Shown here one piece after another: positions 47,340 to 54,609 of a stretch of 64,000 nucleotides of DNA. The notes beneath the pieces were generated by a model. It did not search any database and was not told the DNA's origin. It worked only from the letters and a program-made list of their open reading frames with translations. Within the stretch, counting starts at the first letter, position 1. Every line of letters begins with the position of its first letter. This stretch comes from Rhodobacteraceae bacterium SB2 (GTDB lineage Bacteria > Pseudomonadota > Alphaproteobacteria > Rhodobacterales > Rhodobacteraceae). Where the stretch lies: positions 489,224 through 553,223 of the forward strand of contig LGRT01000013.1 in the NCBI GenBank assembly GCA_001642945.1, read 5' to 3'. Position numbers and translations under genes: made by a program.

Positions 47340-49661
47340 ATGAAAATTAATCTTATCAAAACTAGAAAAACTGAAGGAGCCCAGAGGCGATTAGGGTTTA
47401 CTCTGCTAGGTGTATTTGCGGCAGTTTCAGCATCTGAACTATCGGCAAGTGAAACTAAAACATTTTTAATTCCACATAGCCCAAAAGTTGCATGGTTTTA
47501 TGTAGATGAAAATAATGACTTTTGGATAAGACTGATTGATGCTTCTTGGATACGTGTTCCGCAAACTGAGTTGTTCAGAACAGAAAACACTCTCTTGATT
47601 TCCACAAAATTTTTGAAGCAAAACGCTCCAGATTTAGTTCCCAAAAGTTTTGTCGATGGCGAGGTGGCTCTAGGGTCTTATTACCAAGACTTGGGAGAAG
47701 ATGAGGGGCTAAATATAGTAGCGAACGTATCTGGAATTAGTTCAATTACGTTAATTAATACAAATACTCTAGAGGTTTTAAAGGATAATGGAGCACAGAT
47801 AATAATTCAGGGAAGGCACTTTAACTTTTCGGACGGTTACCTAACGGTAAATTTAAATTTTTTAGAAAAATATGCTACGGATCTCATTCCATCGGGAAAG
47901 AATTTTCCAGATAATGTTTATCTCGGGCACTATGATGAAACATCGCCTTACAAGTTAACTGGCAAGCAGTCTGTAGAGTACAATTTCACAGACAGATCAA
48001 CTCACTATAAAGGCGCTGGTTTTGAAATTGTTTTAGATAATGGCAAAGTAATTTTAGTACCTGAATATGCGGTAGTTTCTGCTACCTCCGGCGTAATTCA
48101 AATAAATAAAAATTGGGTTATTGAAAATTCTCAACACCCCGAAGTTTTCTGGAACCCTGATACTGAGTCATACCAAACTGCAGGACTTGGCGCATCAGGT
48201 GGATCAGAAGACACCAGTGCATTTTCCATCTGGGGTATTTTGGGTGGATTAGGGCTTTTAGGGGGAGCTGCTGGCAGTTTAACGGCATCCAATAATAGTT
48301 CTTCCCAATCAGCGGTTGTTAGCACATTTAATAGTTCATTTGAAAATGCAACGGTTTTCATTGATACAAACGGAGATGGCGAATTCAATATTGGGGAATT
48401 GAGTAGTAAGACTAATGCTGACGGAATAGCTACTTTTAACATTGATACCTCCACCCAAACTGTGTTTTTGTTTACTGATCAAACAACGACAGATGTAATA
48501 TCAGGTGAGGTTATTTCGGGGCAGACGCTCTCAGCTCCGCAGGGCGCTTCTGTTATTTCTCCATTGACGGCGCTCCTAGCATACACCAGCCTTACCGAGG
48601 GGAAGGTGAAAACCGCCTTCACGTTGCCTGAGACATATAGTTTATTAGAAGATAATCCGTTAGATGATGCCTGGGCAAATACCGATAGAAATTCAGTTGT
48701 TTCTGCCAACTACCAACTTATAGCAACATCGAAATCTTATGCATCAGCGCTGACTGGTGCTGGCATTGAGACGTCTGAAGCTTTTATGCAATCATTTTCA
48801 GGGCTCTATAACGTAATAGAGAGCCAACTCGACAATAACTTCTCAATAAGTTTTTTGGATACTATATTTTTGACGACAGTTTATGAAAGAATTATTTCTG
48901 AAAATAATTATTCGACTGAAATAGAAAATGCTCTGTTAGCTTTGCAGCCCAAAGTAGTTAATGCCACTAAAAACCTGAATCAACAATTTTCTCTTGCAAG
49001 CCTTAATTCTTCTGAAAATATAGAAAATGAATTATCTATTATAAATTTAGTTCCAGAACAAATTTCATTGGCAGCGACTTCAGAAATAAATACTCCAGGT
49101 TCTGGAAGTGCTCTAATTTCCTACGATTTAGAAGAAAACTTAGCGGCTCAGGTACCCTCAGAAAGAGCAATTTTTTCAGTGATTGCCTTTGATCTTTCGG
49201 ATCCAGAAAATATAGAATTCATAGGTAATGAAGATTTGAAAATCTCTTCAACGGAGGCAATAAGCCTCTTCTATTCCTATGGTGAAAATGTAGAGTCTGG
49301 GATGGAGGGCTTCAGCGCTGTTACATTTTCAGGAGATACTTCGCCAATAGATGTTGAATTCAGAGACCAAAATATATCACTTTTTGATGGTTCTTTCGAT
49401 GTTTTAATGAACCGCTCAATTCTACCCGATGGATCTTTTTCTGATTATTTAACGGCACATGTTTATGACGAGTCAGAGGTTCAGGAATATCTCGGTAGTT
49501 TCATGTGGCTTTTAGGTGGTGAATCTATTCCCATAACAAATCAGCAAGAATTTGATGCTAATATGGCAGCGTCTGCAACTTACGTAGTAGATTTTATACC
49601 TAATGATGTCGCCTATGGTCCAGGACAAGACGATTGGTTAATTGCTTTAGACATAATTTAA
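47340..49661 (+). CDS. Large secreted or surface protein with calcium-loop-like motif and internal repeats (unknown)
   Basis: The function is unknown. The 773-residue product has an N-terminal hydrophobic signal (LGFTLLGVFAAVSASELSA). The first 270 residues contain a repeated unit: FLKQNAPDLVPKSFVDG and FLEKYATDLIPSGKNFPD, each followed by LGSYYQD or LGHYDE, with a weaker third unit near INKNWVIENSQHPE. A short glycine-rich hydrophobic segment (WGILGGLGLLGGAAGSL) follows, then an adhesin-like stretch ATVFIDTNGDGEFNIGELSS with an EF-hand-like DxNxDG loop. The C-terminal 350 residues are acidic with no recognised domain. It is AT-rich and the first gene after tRNA-Lys. Confidence 0.75.
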   Translation: MKINLIKTRKTEGAQRRLGFTLLGVFAAVSASELSASETKTFLIPHSPKVAWFYVDENNDFWIRLIDASWIRVPQTELFRTENTLLISTKFLKQNAPDLVPKSFVDGEVALGSYYQDLGEDEGLNIVANVSGISSITLINTNTLEVLKDNGAQIIIQGRHFNFSDGYLTVNLNFLEKYATDLIPSGKNFPDNVYLGHYDETSPYKLTGKQSVEYNFTDRSTHYKGAGFEIVLDNGKVILVPEYAVVSATSGVIQINKNWVIENSQHPEVFWNPDTESYQTAGLGASGGSEDTSAFSIWGILGGLGLLGGAAGSLTASNNSSSQSAVVSTFNSSFENATVFIDTNGDGEFNIGELSSKTNADGIATFNIDTSTQTVFLFTDQTTTDVISGEVISGQTLSAPQGASVISPLTALLAYTSLTEGKVKTAFTLPETYSLLEDNPLDDAWANTDRNSVVSANYQLIATSKSYASALTGAGIETSEAFMQSFSGLYNVIESQLDNNFSISFLDTIFLTTVYERIISENNYSTEIENALLALQPKVVNATKNLNQQFSLASLNSSENIENELSIINLVPEQISLAATSEINTPGSGSALISYDLEENLAAQVPSERAIFSVIAFDLSDPENIEFIGNEDLKISSTEAISLFYSYGENVESGMEGFSAVTFSGDTSPIDVEFRDQNISLFDGSFDVLMNRSILPDGSFSDYLTAHVYDESEVQEYLGSFMWLLGGESIPITNQQEFDANMAASATYVVDFIPNDVAYGPGQDDWLIALDII

Positions 49662-49694
49662 GACCAAACGGTTTTAACTATTGAAATGGTGGAC

Positions 49695-49730
49695 GTATTT
49701 TTAATGAATAAAGATCATTAGTAAAAATAC
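49695..49730. terminator. AT-rich hairpin between convergent genes
   Basis: GTATTTTTAATGA and TCATTAGTAAAAATAC form a long AT-rich inverted repeat with runs of T and A on both sides. It could act as a bidirectional terminator for the secreted-protein gene and the convergent gene at 49804. Confidence 0.5.
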
Positions 49731-49803
49731 TAAAACCCCTGATAAATATTTAAAATCCTAGTATAATCAAGAAGCAAGCATCTTAGACTAGGGATACATA
49801 TTC

Positions 49804-50409
49804 CTAAGGAAACTTTCCAAGGCTTACGTTTCTTAAATATCGCTTAGCGTTTTTAAGATAACGGCTGACTATTGATTGAAGGCGTTGCGGATCGGGAATG
49901 TAACCATTATCGCCGTCATAGACGCTAAAAGTTTCTGGATTCATGCTGCCCGCTGTGAACTCGTCATCCCCATACCTTGGCTGCTTTTCCCCACTAATGC
50001 CTAACTCGTATTCATAGACTTGCTTCGCAATTGAAAGCGCATTACCGCGTCGTCCCCAAACAGGTGCGTTGCGCCGCTCCCAACATAGAAGTGATAGGCG
50101 CAATGCTTCTGTCTTTGGCTGTTTAGTAGATATGCTAAACCGTGGTGTTTCTGTTCGATCTTTAGTTCCAAACAGTTCGACCCAGTGCCCGCCCCACCAT
50201 TCATCAAACTTCAAATCTAAAATAGAATTTCCACCGCTCCATCCTTCATACTTACTCCAATCGACTTCATATTCTGACGACTTCTCAGCGTGTTGTAGGT
50301 ACTTAAACCAATACAAATAAACCCGTTTACGGTGAGGGATCCAATATCCATCCTTGTAACGGATCCAATCGTACGTCACGTTCTTCTTGAAGTGGATTTT
50401 GTTACTCAT
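49804..50409 (-). CDS. Unknown tryptophan/tyrosine-rich protein
   Basis: I do not recognise this 201-residue protein. It is unusually aromatic (YDWIRYKDGYWIPHRKRVYL, YWFKYLQHAEKS, KFDEWWGGHWVELFG) and highly charged, with no signal peptide or membrane segment. The ATG at 50409 is preferred; a GTG at 50424 is possible. It is divergent from the AAA+ ATPase gene, and the shared upstream element at 50421 lies between the two. Island composition. Confidence 0.6.
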   Translation of the reverse strand: MSNKIHFKKNVTYDWIRYKDGYWIPHRKRVYLYWFKYLQHAEKSSEYEVDWSKYEGWSGGNSILDLKFDEWWGGHWVELFGTKDRTETPRFSISTKQPKTEALRLSLLCWERRNAPVWGRRGNALSIAKQVYEYELGISGEKQPRYGDDEFTAGSMNPETFSVYDGDNGYIPDPQRLQSIVSRYLKNAKRYLRNVSLGKFP

Positions 50410-50420
50410 TGCTGAGCTTA

Positions 50421-50475
50421 ACACGACCTTGTGGCATGTGAAAAGTTAGTTGGAATCTGCCATACTTTTATTGTC
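50421..50475 (+). promoter_or_regulatory. Shared upstream element, copy A
   Basis: This roughly 54-base segment begins ACACGACCTT and contains TGTGAAAAG. It matches copy B at 51414-51468 at about three quarters of positions, in the same orientation. It lies 188 bp upstream of the AAA+ gene and just upstream of the divergent unknown gene. It is probably a common regulator or promoter sequence. Confidence 0.65.
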
Positions 50476-50608
50476 GCAACGAAAAGAGAATTTGATCAGA
50501 TGTAGCGTTCTGCAATCTGCAAATTCAGTTTTGCAAAAACCGTATTCAGCAAAATGTTATGTGACGCTACTTTTATTACAAAATTACTTTTTACAATAGG
50601 ATAGAAAC

Positions 50609-51298
50609 ATGAACTTCTACGAAATCACAAAGCCAAATCAATGCTCTCACTTTATAGCAGACAATGTAAACTACATTAGAAAGCTGGAAATGCTGGCAAC
50701 AAATGAGCTTACATTCCCATCTCCCGCAAAGAAATCAATTATTTTACACGGCAAATACGGCACTGGAAAAACAGAACTCGCAAAACTTTTGCCCAAATTG
50801 ATTGAAGCACATCGATTAAGTGACTTAAATGCACATCAATTCGACAGTGACTTTGACGGGTTGCCTTTCGTAAGCTTCATTTCTTGCTCTGTCGATAACC
50901 CTAAGAAAACTCTTGAAACGGCAATGCCTACTTCCGTTTCCTTCAATCTATCAAAAAAACACTACGTCATTCTTGACGAAATAGATAACCTCCGATCCGA
51001 TTATCAAAAAAGCCTGAAGAGCTTCATAACAGAGCGCGATCACGTAATACACATCATGACTACAAATCACATAACTGATGTTGATGCTGGTTTGCGTAGT
51101 CGCTCTCATCTGATTTCATTCGAAAACCCTCACCCCGATTTATGGCTGAAGCGCTGCATAGAAATTTGTGAAGAGTATTCTGTCGTTCCAGACAAGCATT
51201 TTTTGAAAAAATTGATACGGGTAAGCAACAGTGATGCACGTGCAATAATGTCGGAACTCGAAGAATATATTTCTCTGGCGCAATACGAGCAAGCCTAA
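50609..51298 (+). CDS. AAA+ ATPase resembling clamp-loader small subunits
   Basis: The 229-residue protein has Walker A GKYGTGKT (residues 48-55), Walker B VILDEID (120-126), sensor 1 MTTNH (150-154) and an arginine-finger-like LRSRSH (162-167), then a small helical lid domain. The order and the DEID...TTNH...RSRS pattern resemble RFC/DnaX-type clamp loaders and related phage proteins (for example T4 gp44). It has no DNA polymerase or clamp neighbour in the window. AGGA precedes the ATG. The function inside the island (replication, packaging or defence) is unknown. Confidence 0.7.
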   Translation: MNFYEITKPNQCSHFIADNVNYIRKLEMLATNELTFPSPAKKSIILHGKYGTGKTELAKLLPKLIEAHRLSDLNAHQFDSDFDGLPFVSFISCSVDNPKKTLETAMPTSVSFNLSKKHYVILDEIDNLRSDYQKSLKSFITERDHVIHIMTTNHITDVDAGLRSRSHLISFENPHPDLWLKRCIEICEEYSVVPDKHFLKKLIRVSNSDARAIMSELEEYISLAQYEQA

Positions 51299-51413
51299 CA
51301 GAATGTGCCTCCAACTGGTTCGAAGTGCGTTATATTTATGTTCATCATACCAGTTTAACCTCTTTGTTATTACTAGTTAAATTACACAGTATCCCGTTTT
51401 TAAACCCTAAATC

Positions 51414-51468
51414 ACACGACCTTCTGGCGTGTGAAAAGATAGGTGAAATCCATTATATTATTAGTATC
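51414..51468 (+). promoter_or_regulatory. Shared upstream element, copy B
   Basis: This copy lies 120 bp upstream of the 109-residue gene at 51536 and mirrors copy A. It contains an imperfect inverted repeat, ACACGAC / GGCGTGT, that could be bound by a dimeric regulator, followed by an AT-rich stretch (CATTATATTATT) that may hold a -10 box. Confidence 0.65.
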
Positions 51469-51535
51469 AGCGAGGGGAACAAATAGACGTTTCAACTCTA
51501 ATTTTTGAACACAAGTTAACAAAAGGAAAACAACC

Positions 51536-51865
51536 ATGATTACTAGAAAAGCAAATATCATTGACTGCATCTTGAACGACCTTGAGGAACTTTATTGGAT
51601 CCCGCTAGCCGAAGAATCTTCTTTAGTTGTGTGGTTAAATAGCGTTTCAAAAAAAGTCTGTGAACAGCTCAAAAATACTCTTGAATCTACAACTGACGAA
51701 ATGGAACAGCTCAACGCTGACTACGCAAAATCATCTGAACTGATCTACGAAATTTCAGTGCCTTACACTGACGATGATTTATCCGATCACTATGCGGATA
51801 AGCGATTTAACAAGTTAAACGGCATTTTGAAATCTGTAGGTTTTGAAGGCAGTGATATTTTTTAA
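51536..51865 (+). CDS. Small acidic protein of unknown function
   Basis: This 109-residue protein is acidic, largely helical, and rich in Glu, Asp, Leu and Ser (KQLKNTLESTTDEMEQLNAD is similar in character to its centre). It has no recognised domain, signal or membrane segment. AAGGA precedes the ATG. It shares an upstream element with the AAA+ gene, which suggests co-regulation. It converges on the recombinase gene, with 11 bases between the stops. Confidence 0.6.
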   Translation: MITRKANIIDCILNDLEELYWIPLAEESSLVVWLNSVSKKVCEQLKNTLESTTDEMEQLNADYAKSSELIYEISVPYTDDDLSDHYADKRFNKLNGILKSVGFEGSDIF

Positions 51866-51876
51866 TTATCGCTTCA

Positions 51877-52476
51877 CTATAGTAAATTTACGACCTTAGC
51901 TTGAGCTTCACTATCAGCATCAATATATCGCTGTGTCGTTTGAAGAGATGAATGCCCTGCCATCATCTGAATATCCCTCAAAGAACCGCCAACGAGAGAA
52001 ATCTTTTTGGCGGTTTCCGTTATGAAGGTTCGCCTTCCGCTGTGAGATGAGCAGCCAATTAATCCTAATGTGGAGTACCATTTCTGGAACATGTTCACGA
52101 TTGTTTGAGATGTTGTGAATGGCGAACGTTCTGTTCTGATAACAAAAGACTTTTGGGGATCAAAATATCGAAACATACTCTGATATTCATACATTTCCGC
52201 AAGGTTACGTCTGACGAGCTTGTGCAAGGGAATGCATCTACCACTATTTCCTTTACTGCTTTGATTGGTGAGATTGATATGAGTATCAATCGCTCCTTCA
52301 GAGTTCAGCACTTGTCTCCAGCTTAGCTGCGAGATCTCCTTCGCTCTTAAACCACTTTTGACTGATAGAAGAAAGATTGTCTGATTTCTCAAGCCGTTTC
52401 TTTTGGAACGTAGATAGGTTGAAACGAATTCAATCTGCTGCTTGTTCAAGACTTTTGATTGTTTGGCGAGTCCCAT
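51877..52476 (-). CDS. Minimal tyrosine recombinase/integrase
   Basis: This site-specific recombinase has only 199 residues, so the usual N-terminal core-binding domain is nearly absent. The catalytic set is complete: Arg44 (SGLRAKEISQ), Lys75 (QSSKGNSGR), His145 and Arg148 (HSGRR), His175 (AGHSS) and Tyr184 (TQRYID). AGGAG precedes the ATG. It is a candidate for mobilising the island, but it lies about 4.8 kb from tRNA-Lys, and this short type is also found as a resident recombinase in islands. Confidence 0.9.
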   Translation of the reverse strand: MGLAKQSKVLNKQQIEFVSTYLRSKRNGLRNQTIFLLSVKSGLRAKEISQLSWRQVLNSEGAIDTHINLTNQSSKGNSGRCIPLHKLVRRNLAEMYEYQSMFRYFDPQKSFVIRTERSPFTTSQTIVNMFQKWYSTLGLIGCSSHSGRRTFITETAKKISLVGGSLRDIQMMAGHSSLQTTQRYIDADSEAQAKVVNLL

Positions 52477-52564
52477 AATTTGTGCTCCTACTGATTATCA
52501 AATTATGGATCCTTATTATAACTTGATCTGTTTATTTGAACATAGTTTTTTATGTAGTAAATAT

Positions 52565-52578
52565 TTGTTTATAAACAA
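52565..52578. repeat. Perfect 14-bp palindrome upstream of the recombinase gene
   Basis: TTGTTTATAAACAA is a perfect palindrome in the AT-rich stretch (52477-52623) between the recombinase start and the small-gene pair. A second inverted repeat, TATAGAAT / ATTCTATA, lies at 52597-52616. Either could be an operator or a recombination site. Confidence 0.5.
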
Positions 52579-52623
52579 TAATTTATATAAACTAAGTATA
52601 GAATATAAATTCTATAATCTGTC

Positions 52624-52866
52624 TCATTTCATAGTTTTAAATTTCTTTAAAAGAATAGAATCTGATGATGAGATGCCTATACCTAATCCAGTAATGTAAG
52701 AGAGAAGTTTGTTTTGCTGAGACATGAGCCTGTTTTGCCGAACAGGATCTTCTTCATTCTCAATCTCTTGCGAAAGCTTTCTTATTCTCAAGATTAATGA
52801 TCCTACCGTTACTCTAACCCAGATAGGATATTTTCCCTCGTTGATATAAGTCTTGAAGCTTTTCAT
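52624..52866 (-). CDS. Small protein of unknown function
   Basis: This 80-residue basic, helical protein (KLSQEIENEEDPVRQNRLMS) ends in IGISSSDSILLKKFKTMK. No domain is recognised. CAGGAG precedes the ATG at good spacing, and the start overlaps the stop of the gene at 52863-53054 (ATGA), so the pair is likely expressed together. Confidence 0.55.
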   Translation of the reverse strand: MKSFKTYINEGKYPIWVRVTVGSLILRIRKLSQEIENEEDPVRQNRLMSQQNKLLSYITGLGIGISSSDSILLKKFKTMK

Positions 52867-53054
52867 GTCTTATTCTCCTGAATTAATAAAATTGAGAATG
52901 ATTTATCTTTTAGACCAGATTTAAGCTTCTTCTGGAGTTCTTGCAGGTGGCTAGAATTATCCAGCTCCAGAAGCTCGATCTTTTGAGTTTTTAATTTCTG
53001 GAGCATTTGAATTGCTTGATACTTGTTTAAAACTTTTTTTGACTGATTAGGCAT
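52863..53054 (-). CDS. Small coiled-coil-like protein of unknown function
   Basis: This 63-residue protein is rich in Lys, Leu and Gln with heptad-like spacing (AIQMLQKLKTQKIELLELD). CAGGAG precedes the ATG. It overlaps the following small gene by 4 bases. It is an overlapping pair of tiny genes next to a recombinase, but neither product resembles a toxin or antitoxin that I know. Confidence 0.5.
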   Translation of the reverse strand: MPNQSKKVLNKYQAIQMLQKLKTQKIELLELDNSSHLQELQKKLKSGLKDKSFSILLIQENKT

Positions 53055-53115
53055 AACTTGAACTCCTGTAAGAATATAAAGTTATTTAGCCTGTATTATT
53101 TGCGGAAAGTTTAGA

Positions 53116-53144
53116 CACACTTCACCTTCCGAAGGTGAAGTGTG
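53116..53144. repeat. 29-base near-perfect palindrome
   Basis: The arms CACACTTCACCTT and AAGGTGAAGTGTG (13 bp, or 14 bp counting a central C-G pair) surround a one-base centre. There is no T-run after it, so a terminator is less likely than a protein-binding or recombination site. Confidence 0.75.
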
Positions 53145-53595
53145 CCAAAGACTTGCGTATAAAGCCCGAGACTACATTCCATTAGAACAACTTGCTTCAA
53201 AGCAAGAAGGGGCGGTTAGCCGGTCTCCCTTTACATTCTGCTTACTACCAGCGGTAACGTTATCCAGCCAATGGAACAACTTTAGACAACGTTCGAAGGT
53301 TGCAGTGTGGCAGAGCCTTCATCGTGACGGGAATGTTTAATCAGCCAGTCCGCCTTTGCTGCCCTTAAAACCAAGTTGCCTTGGCGAGTCCTAAACTGAG
53401 AAATCTGTGCCTAAGTTTCAATCAAGTTACTCAGTCACTCAACAGGTTTGACTTCGGAATATGTAACGCCTTTTGTAGACAAAAGTATTTATACAAGAAA
53501 GAAGTTAATTTATTGCTTTGAAACAATTTGTTACTTTAATTTGCACTTTTCAAACTAGAGCCTTCAGTGGATTTGCAGGGGTTAAGTAACCGTGT

Positions 53596-53623
53596 TGAAA
53601 TCTACGGTGAAATCTACGGTGAA
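53596..53623 (+). repeat. 12-bp tandem repeat upstream of the envelope cluster
   Basis: Two perfect TGAAATCTACGG units are followed by a partial third (TGAAAAAT), 70-95 bp upstream of the first envelope gene. This is a possible binding site for a regulator of the cluster. Confidence 0.7.
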
Positions 53624-53691
53624 AAATAATTCTGGTAAATCTGAAAATTTGTTCTAATTCTGAGACCAGAAATCATGAAAGGTAGCCTCCA

Positions 53692-54609
53692 ATGTTCCGT
53701 TTTATTTTAGCAACGCTTGCCTCTTTCTTGATGGCAGCTTGGACAGTAAATGCTCATGAAGCGCCCATTCGCGTGGTCGTTTTGGGTGAAGATAGCGACC
53801 GAAATGCAGTCAGCCGGTCAAGCGAAATCTATACACGAGTTATTGCGGAGCTTCAGCAGTCGTTAATACGTGAGAATATTACTGTTATTGACGAAGACAT
53901 GATCGCGGTTAAGCTTGGATTTTCCTACAATGAAGACCGAACAAAACAAGAATTAATCCAAACATTATCAATCGCGAATGAAACAACAGATGCGACGGTG
54001 CGTAGTCGACTGGGTGTTATTTTTGCGATTTTCCCAAATATTCAAGAAATGTCCATGACCCGTAAGTTGACCGTGCGGGTACGTGGTCAGATTTACGATC
54101 TGAAATCTTTGAGAGCGCTGTCGTCATTTGAAGTGTCTGCACCTGAAACAGTTACGCTGCCAAAGAAAGCGAGCATGTGTAATGACATGTGTGTCGTTGA
54201 AAAAGCTGGCGAGGTGTCACGCGAACTTGCTCGTGAGCTAGGAGCCGTACTTTCGCAAAAATTGCACATAGTCATTGAAGACAGCGCTTATGGTGGGAGC
54301 ACTGCAGGGTCTGCATCGGGTGGTGTCGCTGCGGGAGACGGAGTTCTAGAAAGTGTTTATACACTAGAATTCAACCTGATGAAAAATTCAGATGTTTTGC
54401 GTGCTGTGCGTGCTCTAGAAGCGAGTGTGGTTCGTGAAATTGAACTTCTGAAATCGAATAATACACAACGCGTCTATTCTGTAACAACCAACAAGGATTT
54501 GGGAGATTTAGAGGAGCGTATCATGATGCTTTTGCTTGATCTTGGTGTAGACATAGACCGTCTTCGTTTTAGCTCTTTTGGAACGAAGCTATCAATCGAA
54601 GCGCTTTAA
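53692..54609 (+). CDS. Exported CsgG/FlgO-like protein, paralogue of the next gene (unknown)
   Basis: The 305-residue product has signal peptide MFRFILATLASFLMAAWTVNA. The N-terminal domain (about 25-195) looks like the CsgG/TolB/FlgO class of periplasmic or outer-membrane assembly proteins (strand-rich start IRVVVLGEDSDR, then a long helix). A TPE/APETVTLPKKASMCNDMC motif holds a Cys pair. After a Gly/Ser linker comes an 80-residue C-terminal domain (VLRAVRALEASVVREIELLK) found again at the end of the next protein. It starts the seven-gene envelope cluster and overlaps the next gene by one base (TAATG). Confidence 0.7.
   Translation: MFRFILATLASFLMAAWTVNAHEAPIRVVVLGEDSDRNAVSRSSEIYTRVIAELQQSLIRENITVIDEDMIAVKLGFSYNEDRTKQELIQTLSIANETTDATVRSRLGVIFAIFPNIQEMSMTRKLTVRVRGQIYDLKSLRALSSFEVSAPETVTLPKKASMCNDMCVVEKAGEVSRELARELGAVLSQKLHIVIEDSAYGGSTAGSASGGVAAGDGVLESVYTLEFNLMKNSDVLRAVRALEASVVREIELLKSNNTQRVYSVTTNKDLGDLEERIMMLLLDLGVDIDRLRFSSFGTKLSIEAL

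Larger units (their letters stand above)
53055..53691. other. Long non-coding stretch before the envelope gene cluster
   Basis: There is no convincing gene in 637 bases. Features seen: a near-perfect 29-base palindrome (53116-53144), a small hairpin CTTGCTT / AGCAAG near 53190-53205, a weakly similar second copy of the palindrome's right arm and what follows it near 53290-53325, a tandem 12-bp repeat (53596-53623), and AT-rich sequence upstream of 53692 that could hold the cluster promoter. Its composition between 53140 and 53400 is less AT-rich than the flanks, which might indicate a structured RNA. Confidence 0.5.

Noticed and set aside
52624..53054. Toxin-antitoxin module
   Set aside because: The overlapping small genes have the right layout, but neither product shows a known toxin or antitoxin motif, so I left them as unknown.
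53140..53340. A 66-residue gene in the non-coding stretch before the envelope cluster
   Set aside because: The frame starts inside the 29-base palindrome, has no ribosome-binding site and its product looks random.
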